From Campylobacterales bacterium (GTDB lineage Bacteria; Campylobacterota; Campylobacteria; Campylobacterales; JACAEZ01): a stretch of DNA of 9,197 bases. Below are positions 1 to 7,434 of the stretch, in pieces; positions within the stretch are counted from its first letter, which is position 1; each line of letters starts with the position of its first letter. The notes beneath the pieces were generated by a model. It was not told where the DNA came from, did no database searches, and saw nothing but the letters and a program-made list of their open reading frames with translations. Both the position numbers and the translations under genes were made by a program. The stretch covers positions 1 to 9,197 of the forward strand of contig JACAEZ010000167.1 in the NCBI GenBank assembly GCA_013388565.1. The letters are read 5' to 3'.

Positions 1-474
1 GAACTTTATAGTGAGATAGATTTTGATGTTCCTATCTCTACTACATGTGATAGTTATGGAAGATATAAACTTTACATGGAAGAGATGAGACAATGTATTA
101 GAATTTTAAGACAATTAATTCCTATGTATAAAGAGACTTCACCTGAATTAATGGCTGAAGCACCGAAATTTATTTCTGCACCAAAAGAGCAGTTACTTAC
201 TCAAAACTACTCTTTAATGCAACACTTTGTACTTGTAACACAAGGTATGAGACCACCGGTTGGGGAAGTTTATGTTCCAACTGAATCTCCTAAAGGTGAA
301 CTTGGATTTTATATAAATTCTGTTGGTGACCCATATCCATATAGATTAAAAATAAGAGGACCAAGCTTTTTCCATACAGGGATTTTACAAGATTTATTAC
401 CAGGATGTTATATAGCCGATGTTGTAACAATTATTGGAAGTACCAATATAGTTTTTGGAGAGGTTGATAGATAG
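1..474 (+). CDS. nuoD: NADH-quinone oxidoreductase subunit D, C-terminal part (5' end outside window)
   Basis: The frame is open from base 1 to the TAG at 472-474 and gives 157 residues, so this is the 3' portion of a gene that starts upstream. The sequence matches the end of the 49-kDa/NuoD (Nqo4) family: a DVPI segment near the start, a helix with repeated basic residues, the [18 protein letters not shown] block, then [12 protein letters not shown] and the terminal GEVDR. NuoD is homologous to the large subunit of NiFe hydrogenases but carries no metal. With NuoB and NuoH it forms the quinone-reduction chamber of the peripheral arm. The quinone-contacting His and Tyr of the N-terminal half lie upstream and cannot be checked. 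The internal ATG at 76 is not the true start, because conserved family sequence precedes it. The gene ends 10 bases before the next one. Confidence 0.96.
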   Translation, partial: ELYSEIDFDVPISTTCDSYGRYKLYMEEMRQCIRILRQLIPMYKETSPELMAEAPKFISAPKEQLLTQNYSLMQHFVLVTQGMRPPVGEVYVPTESPKGELGFYINSVGDPYPYRLKIRGPSFFHTGILQDLLPGCYIADVVTIIGSTNIVFGEVDR

Positions 475-484
475 GAGCTAAAAA

Positions 485-712
485 ATGCAAAGATATGATT
501 TGAGACATTTAAAAGATAGTTTTTATGACAAAATGTTGGAGATTTTAGAATCAACTAAACCAGAAGAGGTTTCAATATTTATGTTTGAAATCGGAGATTT
601 TAGTTCGGTTCAAAAAAGTGCTGATATTGTTAAAGGTGCTGGTCATGAGTTGCTTAACTCACTTAAGTATAATGAAGTCGATTGGACACTAGTTGTTAGA
701 AGGAGAAAATAG
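485..712 (+). CDS. Small NuoE-position complex I protein, cysteine-free
   Basis: This is a 75-residue protein starting at ATG 485, preceded by TAGGAG at 472-477, which overlaps the nuoD stop. It occupies the place of nuoE but is less than half the usual NuoE length of about 160-170 residues. It contains no cysteine, so it cannot hold the 2Fe-2S cluster N1a of true NuoE. Visible blocks are an N-terminal YDLRHLKD, a central IFMFEIGDFSSVQKSAD, and a C-terminal GHELLNSLKYNEVDWTLVVRR. From memory these resemble the short proteins found between nuoD and nuoG in Helicobacter and Campylobacter, which replace NuoE there. The ferredoxin-like alternation of helix and strand is an inference. A structural or docking role beside the following NuoF-like protein is likely. 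Its stop overlaps the GTG start of the next gene, so the two are probably translationally coupled. Confidence 0.85.
   Translation: MQRYDLRHLKDSFYDKMLEILESTKPEEVSIFMFEIGDFSSVQKSADIVKGAGHELLNSLKYNEVDWTLVVRRRK
698..705 (+). promoter_or_regulatory. Ribosome binding site selecting a GTG start for the nuoF-like gene
   Basis: AGAAGGAG lies inside the end of the preceding small gene and is followed after six bases by GTG at 712-714. That GTG overlaps the stop as TAGTG. No ATG lies closer in this frame, and the strong Shine-Dalgarno match with good spacing supports GTG as the real start. The arrangement suggests termination-reinitiation coupling. Confidence 0.7.
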
Positions 713-2709
713 TGAGCAAAGTTGTTTTCAGTCTTTGGCAAAATGAGCTTATCGATAATAGAGATAAGTCAGAGACTGAATGTAAAGAGTCTGCTTTTAA
801 ATTTCCTGTAAACTTTGGAGACAATGCAACTAAAGCATTTATAGGATGGGAAGGTGTAGCAATATTTGATAAAGATATTGATGTTGTGAAACTCTCATGT
901 GAATATGCCGCTCAATATCAAGTCTATTCTGAAGCTTGTGGAAGATGTGCTCCTGGTAGATGGGGTGGTAGAATACTTTATGATTTACTCGATAAAATAG
1001 CTAGAGGTGAAGGTGAATTAAGCGATATTGAACATTTAAAAGAGGTTTCACAAACTATGAAAGAGACTAGTAAATGTGAAATTGGCAAAAGTGTCCCAAA
1101 ACCTCTATTAACTTTGATTGAATATTTTCAAAATGATTTTTTGGATTTGATATACAATAAAAAGAGATCTAAATATTATGATAATAGTGATGTTAAATAC
1201 ATCTCAAAAGTAACAGCTCCATGTATGGATGCTTGTCCTGCTCATGTTGATATTCCAGCTTATATCGAAGGTGTTAAAGACTTGTTACTTGATGATAGTT
1301 TAAAAGCTACTAGAAAAACTATGCCATTAGCTCACACATGTGGTAGAGTTTGTCCTCATCCTTGTGAAAATGAGTGCAGAAGAGCAAATGTTGATGAACC
1401 TATTTCTATCATGGAGCTTAAACGAATTGGTGCTGATTATGAAGATAGTCATGGCTTAAATTGGTTTCATCCAACAACTCCAAAACCAAAAAATGGTAAA
1501 AAAGTGTGCATAATCGGTGCTGGACCAGCTGGATTAACCGCAGCTTACTACTTAGCATTAGAGGGTGTTCATTGCGATGTTTATGAAGAGTTGCCAGTAC
1601 TTGGTGGTGAGGTTGCAGTTGGAGTACCTGAATATAGAATGCCAATTGGAAAATATAATCAAGATATAGAACTTGTTAGGTCATTAGGTGTTAATTTTAT
1701 TACAAATTTTAGAGTAAAACCAGATGATATGATTAAGTTTGAACAAGATTATGATGCAGTTGTTGTTTGTACTGGAACAAGGCTTTCTAAAAAAGTCAGA
1801 TGTAAAAATGAGAGAACAGAGATAAAAGGGTATTGGCCAGCAATTCCGTTTCTTGACCAGATAAATTTAAATATAAAATATAATTTAGCTGAACCAGTTG
1901 ATTTGACGGGTAAAACTGTTGTTTGTGTTGGTGGTGGTTTTACATCTATGGATGTTGTTAGATGTTCGATTAGAGCAAATGCAAAAAGAGTTGTTATGCT
2001 TTATAGAAGAGATGAAAAGACAATCATCAAAAACACATCATACGAAGAGTATCATGAAGCTATTGAAGAGGGTGTTGAGTTTATATTCCAAAGTGCAATT
2101 GAAGAGATTTTTACAGATGAGAATGATAGATTGACAAAACTTAGAATAAATATGTACGAAGAACAAGCAGACCCAAATGGTGGAAGACCACAACTTGTAA
2201 AAGTTGAAGGTGCTGATTTTGATTTAGAGTGCGATTATTTGGTGCCAGCTGTTTCGCAAGATGCGGATTTATCGCTACTACCTAAAGAGTGTGAGATAGA
2301 TATGACTAGCTGGGGTACTATCAAAACAGATGGTACAACATACATGACAAACAAAAAAGGGATATTTGCAGCAGGTGATTGTGAATATGGACCTATGACT
2401 ATCGTAAATGCAGTTGGTCAAGCAAAAAGAGCTGCTTCATGTATTGTGAGATATTTAGAAAGTGGTGAAGCAAAACGAAATGATGATGAAATTATGGAAG
2501 ATAGCCTAAGAAGACTTAGAGTTTATAACAAAAAAGAGAAAGTTAGTGGTTGGCTCAAAGGTTTGAAAAGAGAGGTTAGTGAAAAGCTTGATGTGGAGAG
2601 TAGAAAATATAGCCAAGAAGAGGTTAATTTTGGTTTCACACAAGAACAGGCACTTTATGAAGCTAGTAGATGTATGCGATGTTACTATATCGCTATGGTA
2701 GCGGTGTGA
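712..2709 (+). CDS. Chimeric NuoF replacement: NuoF C-terminal Fe-S domain fused to GltD/NfnB-like NAD(P)H oxidoreductase
   Basis: This is a 665-residue protein with a GTG start. Residues 1-60 are unrecognised. Residues about 62-140 match the C-terminal 4Fe-4S domain of NuoF: Cys76, Cys79 and Cys122 sit at the family spacing, but Gly82 occupies the third ligand position. The FMN/NADH-binding fold of NuoF is missing. Residues about 165-240 form the cysteine-rich domain of the glutamate synthase small-subunit family (Cys171, 175, 210, 214, 218, 222). An FAD-binding GAGPAG motif follows at 269-274, with acidic Glu292 at the second strand end. A second Rossmann fold with GGGFTSMD is at 407-414, and YRR at 431-433 is often linked to NADPH binding in this family. 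The C-terminal FAD motif GIFAAGD is at 550-556, and CMRC is at 654-657. It probably feeds electrons from a pyridine nucleotide, possibly NADPH, into complex I. A glutamate synthase role is unlikely because no gltB is nearby and the NuoF-derived domain is present. Confidence 0.88.
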   Translation: MSKVVFSLWQNELIDNRDKSETECKESAFKFPVNFGDNATKAFIGWEGVAIFDKDIDVVKLSCEYAAQYQVYSEACGRCAPGRWGGRILYDLLDKIARGEGELSDIEHLKEVSQTMKETSKCEIGKSVPKPLLTLIEYFQNDFLDLIYNKKRSKYYDNSDVKYISKVTAPCMDACPAHVDIPAYIEGVKDLLLDDSLKATRKTMPLAHTCGRVCPHPCENECRRANVDEPISIMELKRIGADYEDSHGLNWFHPTTPKPKNGKKVCIIGAGPAGLTAAYYLALEGVHCDVYEELPVLGGEVAVGVPEYRMPIGKYNQDIELVRSLGVNFITNFRVKPDDMIKFEQDYDAVVVCTGTRLSKKVRCKNERTEIKGYWPAIPFLDQINLNIKYNLAEPVDLTGKTVVCVGGGFTSMDVVRCSIRANAKRVVMLYRRDEKTIIKNTSYEEYHEAIEEGVEFIFQSAIEEIFTDENDRLTKLRINMYEEQADPNGGRPQLVKVEGADFDLECDYLVPAVSQDADLSLLPKECEIDMTSWGTIKTDGTTYMTNKKGIFAAGDCEYGPMTIVNAVGQAKRAASCIVRYLESGEAKRNDDEIMEDSLRRLRVYNKKEKVSGWLKGLKREVSEKLDVESRKYSQEEVNFGFTQEQALYEASRCMRCYYIAMVAV

Positions 2710-2719
2710 GGGGTTTATC

Positions 2720-4963
2720 ATGACAACATTTTATATAAACGGTCAAAAAGTAACCGCTAATAAAAACGATACGATTTTGTCAGTAGCTAGACGAGAGGGG
2801 TTTTATATACCTACACTTTGCTATCTTACAAAAGTAAAACCAATCTCTTCATGTAGGCTTTGTGTTGTAGAGGTTGAGGGGCAAAATGGGTTTATTTTGA
2901 GTTGCCAAACTCCGCCAGTTGAAGGGATAAATGTTATTACAGATTCTCAAAAACTTTTCACTCATAGACAAAATATCATGAAGATGTATGATGTAAATCA
3001 TCCGTTAGAGTGCGGTGTTTGCGATAAAAGTGGAAATTGTGATTTGCAAAATAAAACATTAGATTTTGAAGTTAGTTCTCAAGAGTTTAGTGCAAAAGAA
3101 CAAAAAAGAGTGATTGAAAATTGGGGATTTATAAAATATGATGAGTCTTTATGTATTTTGTGCGAAAGATGTGTTCATGTTTGTAATGAAGTAGTTGGTG
3201 ATAATGCTTTAAAAATTGGAGTAGGTGGATACAAATCAAGAATAGTTAGAGTTGAAGATAGTAGTTGTAGTGAGTGCGGTGAATGTATGGCTGTTTGTCC
3301 TGTTGGTGCATTGACTACAAAAGATTTTCAATATAAAACAAATGCTTGGGAACTTCAAAAAATTCCAGCAACTTGTGCACATTGTAGTAGCGGGTGTCAA
3401 ATATTTTATGAAGTAAAACATGTTGGCAGTTGTGAAAAAAGTGATAAAAAAGTTTATAGAGTTACAAATGATGTTGATATAAATTCACTTTGTGGAGCTG
3501 GACGATTTGCTTATGACTTTAATAACAGTAGTGTAAAAGATAAAGATAAATTTGAAAAAGCTATAGAAGCATTTCATGTAGCTGATACTATTGTATTTAA
3601 TTCATATATAACTAATGAAGAGGCTTTAATTTTACAAAGATTAAAAGAAAAATTTGGTTATAAACTAATTAATAGCAGTGCTTTAAAATATCAAAAATTC
3701 TTACAAGAGTTTTCAAAAAGTGCTGGTAGTATGTTGTATAATGGAACGATTGAAGATATTAAAAGTGCTGATTTTGCGATAGTTTTAGGTTCAAAAATTT
3801 CATCTGATAATCCAATTGTTAAATATGCTTTAAATACTGCACAAAAAAATAGACGAGCTGAAATTTGTTATTTACACCCAATACAAGATGAAGATATTAA
3901 GCAAATTGTTACACAACATATTAAGTATGAAGTTGGTTCAGAAGAGGGTGTTGTAGCACTTCTTTTACAACTATTTTTAAATCAAGAAAATCTTGAAGAT
4001 AGTTTAAAAAGTTATATAGATGAACTTGATATTGGATATTTAAGTGCAGAGAGCAATATCGGCGAAGAAGAGTTAAGCAAATTAAAAGCTAAATCAATAA
4101 GAAAACAAAATTTTGTATTAGTTATTGGTGAAGATTTAATTACACATAAAAGAGCTGAAAATATTGCTAAATTGATTGGCTTATTTCAAAAATATACACA
4201 ATTTAAAGTAATAATTATACCAACCCAAACAAATACATTAGGTGTTAGTTTGATTTGTGATTTAGATGAAAAAAAAGGTAACTACTCGATAGGATATAAT
4301 GTAAAAGGAAATTTTACACTAAGTTGTTTTGATGGAGATTTGTCTATGCCATCATTAAATCAGCAAGAGGGTACATTTACTACCATAGATAAAAGAGTAG
4401 TTCCTACAAATGTTGCTATTTCATATAATGGTTATTGTTTAAATGATATAGCAAATGCAATTGGACTAAATAAAAAATATACTATAGATTATACTATTGA
4501 ATTACCTCATGAAAAAGGTTTTATAAAAAAATCATTTGATGAGTTGTCTAATTTTTATAATCTAAACGGTGATGACAATAGAGGGTACGCATTAGAAAAC
4601 AAAGTTGTTAATAGTATTGTAGCAGTAGAGAGTGTTGAAGATATTGGTGAATTTAATGGAACAGTTGTTTATAGATGTGAAAGTGTAAATCAATTTAATT
4701 ATAATACATTTGTTTCTAAAAATTTAGCTAATGATAGCTTTTTAATTGGCTCAAATCAGTTTGCTATTGCTGCAAAAATAGGTGATGGTGATGAAGTTGA
4801 ATTTAGTATTGGTGAAAATTTAATCAAAAAAGTGTTTAAAATAGACAAAAAGCTAAAAGGAACTATTGCAATGAACCCTAGTTTTGATAGGCTATTAAGT
4901 GACGATTGGGTATCCTCTTCTTATCGTTATCAAAAAGTTACTATAAAGAGGGTGGAGGGTTAA
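2720..4963 (+). CDS. nuoG: NADH-quinone oxidoreductase subunit G, first copy
   Basis: This is a 747-residue protein starting at ATG 2720, with GAGGGG just upstream. The N-terminal domain is a 2Fe-2S ferredoxin (Cys34, 45, 48, 62; N1b). Next comes the His-ligated 4Fe-4S site N5 (His94, Cys98, 101, 107). A full two-cluster ferredoxin domain follows (Cys145, 148, 151, 155 and Cys183, 186, 189, 193 in the CPVGAL context). The N7-type site is Cys219, 222, 226 and 258. The remainder, from about residue 270, is a degenerate molybdopterin-oxidoreductase-like domain without any visible molybdenum ligand; it ends in conserved blocks including LNQQEGTF and DKRVVPTN. As in other NuoG proteins it should carry electrons within the peripheral arm towards NuoI. 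It is directly followed by a paralogue, with a stop/start overlap. Confidence 0.94.
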   Translation: MTTFYINGQKVTANKNDTILSVARREGFYIPTLCYLTKVKPISSCRLCVVEVEGQNGFILSCQTPPVEGINVITDSQKLFTHRQNIMKMYDVNHPLECGVCDKSGNCDLQNKTLDFEVSSQEFSAKEQKRVIENWGFIKYDESLCILCERCVHVCNEVVGDNALKIGVGGYKSRIVRVEDSSCSECGECMAVCPVGALTTKDFQYKTNAWELQKIPATCAHCSSGCQIFYEVKHVGSCEKSDKKVYRVTNDVDINSLCGAGRFAYDFNNSSVKDKDKFEKAIEAFHVADTIVFNSYITNEEALILQRLKEKFGYKLINSSALKYQKFLQEFSKSAGSMLYNGTIEDIKSADFAIVLGSKISSDNPIVKYALNTAQKNRRAEICYLHPIQDEDIKQIVTQHIKYEVGSEEGVVALLLQLFLNQENLEDSLKSYIDELDIGYLSAESNIGEEELSKLKAKSIRKQNFVLVIGEDLITHKRAENIAKLIGLFQKYTQFKVIIIPTQTNTLGVSLICDLDEKKGNYSIGYNVKGNFTLSCFDGDLSMPSLNQQEGTFTTIDKRVVPTNVAISYNGYCLNDIANAIGLNKKYTIDYTIELPHEKGFIKKSFDELSNFYNLNGDDNRGYALENKVVNSIVAVESVEDIGEFNGTVVYRCESVNQFNYNTFVSKNLANDSFLIGSNQFAIAAKIGDGDEVEFSIGENLIKKVFKIDKKLKGTIAMNPSFDRLLSDDWVSSSYRYQKVTIKRVEG
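4954..4959 (+). promoter_or_regulatory. Ribosome binding site fixing the start of the second nuoG
   Basis: GGAGGG lies three bases before the ATG at 4963, which overlaps the previous stop as TAATG. The same reading frame is open further upstream, to an ATG at 4906, but that would add 19 residues overlapping the first nuoG. They do not resemble a ferredoxin N-terminus. The 4963 start also aligns the protein with the first copy. Confidence 0.75.
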
Positions 4964-7434
4964 TGGAAACACTAATAACAGTTACAATTGATGGTACAGA
5001 GATAAAAACAAAAGAGGGAGAATATATATTAAATATAGCAAGAGCTAATGGAATATTTATTCCTGCTATTTGCTATCTTACAAGATGTTCTCCAACTTTA
5101 GCTTGTAGGTTGTGCTTAATTGATATTGATGGCAAAAGAGCATATGCATGTAATGCTAAAGCAAAAGATGGAATGAAAGTGACAACAATCACAGATGAAA
5201 TTGCTGTTGAAAGAAGAGCTATCATGGAGGTTTATGACATAAACCATCCTCTTCAATGTGGAGTTTGCGATCAAAGTGGCGAATGTGAACTTCAAAACTA
5301 TACTCTTGAAATGGAAGTAAATACACAAAATTATTCTATAAAAGATACACAAAAACAAAAACAAACTTGGAGCAATTTTATCTCTTATGACCCAAGTCTT
5401 TGCATAGTTTGCGAAAGATGTGTCACTGTTTGTAAAGATATGATAGGTGAAAGTGCATTGAAAACTGTAAAAAGAGGCGGTGAGGAGATAGATGTAACTT
5501 TTAAAGAGAGTATGCCAAAAGATTCTTATGCTATGTGGAATAAATTAAATAAATCTTTAATAGGTGCAAATAACGGTGATACTCTTGATTGTTCAATGTG
5601 TGGAGAGTGTATATCTGTTTGTCCTGTTGGAGCAATTGTTAGCAGTGATTTTAAGTATAAATCAAATGCATGGGAGCTTAGGTCAATTCCTGCAACATGT
5701 GCTCATTGTAGTAGTGGTTGTCAAATTTTTTATGATGTAAAACATGACTCTATAGACAATTTTGAAACTGAAAAAATATACAGAGTAAAAAATGAGTGGA
5801 ATTATGTTTCTTTATGTGGAGCTGGTAGATTTGGATATGATTTTGAAAATAGAGCTAAAAAAGATAAAACAGCTTTTGATAGAGCCATTGAAGCATTTAA
5901 AAAAGCAAAAAGTATAAAATTTAGCTCTTATATAACAAATGAAGAGGCTCTTATCTTACAAAAATTAAAAGAAAAATATGGGTATAAACTTATAAATGAA
6001 GATGGGTATAGATTTAAAAATTTCATGAATGAGTACTCAAAAGTAAGTGGTACACTTTTTAATACTACAACTACAAAAGATATTCATGATAGTAATTTTG
6101 TAATATCTATTGGTAGTGCGATTAGATATGATGCACCAAATATCAGTTATGCTCTAAATAACTCATTAAAAATAAATAAAGGTTCTGCAATTTACTTCCA
6201 CCCAATCAAAGATACTATTGTTGAGTCTTTTAGTAAAAATATTCAAGAAATTAATATTAATTGTTATAGTGAAGAGGCTTTACTTCTATTCTTGATAGAT
6301 AAGTTTGCTAATAAAGAGAAATTGCCATCAGATTTAGTTGAATTTTTAAATTCTCAAAAAGAGAAGATTACAAAAAGTGTTACAGAAATAATTAAAGAAG
6401 ATGTCATAGAAAAAGTAGTAGATGAAAATGGTGTAGAAAAAGAGGTTAAAAAAAGTGTTCCTAAAAAAATAGTAAAAGATGTTGAAGTAGAAATTAGTAA
6501 ACTTTATGATGTTATAGGTATTGATGATTCAATAAACTCTATAATAGAAAATTTAATTGCTAAAAAAGATAGTTTTTCATTGATTATTGGTGAAGATATT
6601 ATATCAAGCGAAAATTACAAAAATTTAGCAAAATTAGTTGCACTATTTGAAAAATCTACACAATTTAAAGTGTTAATAATACCTACAAAAACAAATACAC
6701 TAGGTGTAAGCCTAATTTGTGATTTAGATGAAAAAGCTGAAGGTTTTACTATAGGTTACAATTGTGATGGTGATTTTAAATTAAGTGCATTGGGTGATGG
6801 TGATTTGGATATTCCAGCATTAAATCAACAAGAGGGTACTTTTGTAAATATAGATAAAAGAGTTGTACCGACAAATGTTGCTATAGAATTTGATGGATAT
6901 TGTTTAAATGATATTGCTTTGACACTTGGTATATCTAAAAATAGATATACAATAGACTATACAAAAGAGTTACCTTTAGTAACAGGTTTTCAACATATCA
7001 ATTTTGATAAATTAAAAAATATGTATGATAATAATGGAAATGAGATAAGAGGTTACTCTTTGATACAAATTGAAACAAATATTGATGAATTTGTATTCAA
7101 TAAACCTAATTTAAATATACAAAAAGATAAAATTACTGCATATAGATGTAATCCATATACCCAATTTAGTTATTTTACAAACAAAACTACTCAATTAAAA
7201 GCAAAAGCTTCTATAAAATTGACAAAAAGTTTGGCAAAAGAGTATGAGTTGGAAAATGGAAGTTTATTAAAAGTGGTTTTTAGTGACGGTTCGTTAGAGT
7301 TACCAGTTGAGATAGATGATAAATTAGATGGCAATTTTGTTCTAATACCAGATTTTGACAAAAATGTTTCTGTAAATCACTATTTTAAAAATGGTAGATA
7401 TTCTCCAATTACATTAAATAAGGTGAATGCATGA
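4963..7434 (+). CDS. nuoG: NADH-quinone oxidoreductase subunit G, second tandem copy
   Basis: The protein is 823 residues from ATG 4963. It repeats the architecture of the preceding gene: N1b (Cys37, 48, 51, 63), N5 (His95, Cys99, 102, 108), two 4Fe-4S sites (Cys147, 150, 153, 157 and Cys210, 213, 216, 220), an N7-type site (Cys246, 249, 253, 285) and a degenerate molybdopterin-like C-terminal domain. Around N7 the two paralogues agree at about 25 of 29 residues, and the NTLGVSLICDLDE and DKRVVPTNVA blocks are also shared. It is 76 residues longer, explained by about 25 extra residues between the paired ferredoxin motifs and about 50 in a Lys/Glu/Val-rich insert near residues 464-512. All ligands are intact, so it is not a decaying copy. 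It may be a second electron-entry or connecting subunit, or an alternative to the first copy; the sequence does not decide which. Its stop overlaps the nuoH start by four bases. Confidence 0.93.
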   Translation: METLITVTIDGTEIKTKEGEYILNIARANGIFIPAICYLTRCSPTLACRLCLIDIDGKRAYACNAKAKDGMKVTTITDEIAVERRAIMEVYDINHPLQCGVCDQSGECELQNYTLEMEVNTQNYSIKDTQKQKQTWSNFISYDPSLCIVCERCVTVCKDMIGESALKTVKRGGEEIDVTFKESMPKDSYAMWNKLNKSLIGANNGDTLDCSMCGECISVCPVGAIVSSDFKYKSNAWELRSIPATCAHCSSGCQIFYDVKHDSIDNFETEKIYRVKNEWNYVSLCGAGRFGYDFENRAKKDKTAFDRAIEAFKKAKSIKFSSYITNEEALILQKLKEKYGYKLINEDGYRFKNFMNEYSKVSGTLFNTTTTKDIHDSNFVISIGSAIRYDAPNISYALNNSLKINKGSAIYFHPIKDTIVESFSKNIQEININCYSEEALLLFLIDKFANKEKLPSDLVEFLNSQKEKITKSVTEIIKEDVIEKVVDENGVEKEVKKSVPKKIVKDVEVEISKLYDVIGIDDSINSIIENLIAKKDSFSLIIGEDIISSENYKNLAKLVALFEKSTQFKVLIIPTKTNTLGVSLICDLDEKAEGFTIGYNCDGDFKLSALGDGDLDIPALNQQEGTFVNIDKRVVPTNVAIEFDGYCLNDIALTLGISKNRYTIDYTKELPLVTGFQHINFDKLKNMYDNNGNEIRGYSLIQIETNIDEFVFNKPNLNIQKDKITAYRCNPYTQFSYFTNKTTQLKAKASIKLTKSLAKEYELENGSLLKVVFSDGSLELPVEIDDKLDGNFVLIPDFDKNVSVNHYFKNGRYSPITLNKVNA
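6352..6501 (+). other. Lys/Glu/Val-rich low-complexity insert inside the second NuoG
   Basis: This codes for about residues 464-512 of the second NuoG. It is dominated by lysine, glutamate and valine in short alternating runs such as VVDENGVEKEVKK, and has no counterpart in the first NuoG. The flanking sequences (SYITNEEALILQ upstream, LIIGEDI-like downstream) align between the copies, so it is an in-frame insertion in the degenerate molybdopterin-like domain. A surface-exposed beta-hairpin or extended arm is plausible but is inference. Confidence 0.65.

Noticed and set aside
1418..1645. Open reading frames on the minus strand (also near 2506-2721, 3236-3421, 5116-5364, 7580-7864 and 8377-8607)
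   Set aside because: Each lies mostly or wholly antisense to a well-supported nuo gene, with no family motif. They are shadows of coding sequence.
1919..2134. Second-frame + strand open reading frame inside the nuoF-like gene
   Set aside because: It overlaps the FAD/NAD(P)H-binding part of the chimera, whose motifs are continuous in the main frame; the alternative product has no recognisable feature.
712..2709. Annotation as glutamate synthase small subunit
   Set aside because: The GltD-like half alone would suggest this, but the NuoF-type N-terminal domain, absence of gltB and location inside the nuo operon make a complex I role more likely.
4906..4962. Upstream ATG extending the second nuoG by 19 residues
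   Set aside because: It lies wholly within the first nuoG, has no clear Shine-Dalgarno, and adds residues unlike a ferredoxin start; the ATG at 4963 has GGAGGG just upstream and aligns with the other copy.
4963..4965. The two nuoG genes as one gene split by a frameshift, or an assembly duplication
   Set aside because: Each copy is complete from the N1b domain to the C-terminal block, with its own ribosome binding site, and they differ widely at synonymous sites.
2720..7434. Possibility that the NuoG proteins are [FeFe]-hydrogenase or formate dehydrogenase subunits
   Set aside because: The N-terminal Fe-S layout is shared with those families, but there is no H-cluster motif (such as TSCCPAW) and no molybdenum-ligating Cys/Sec region; the operon context is complex I.
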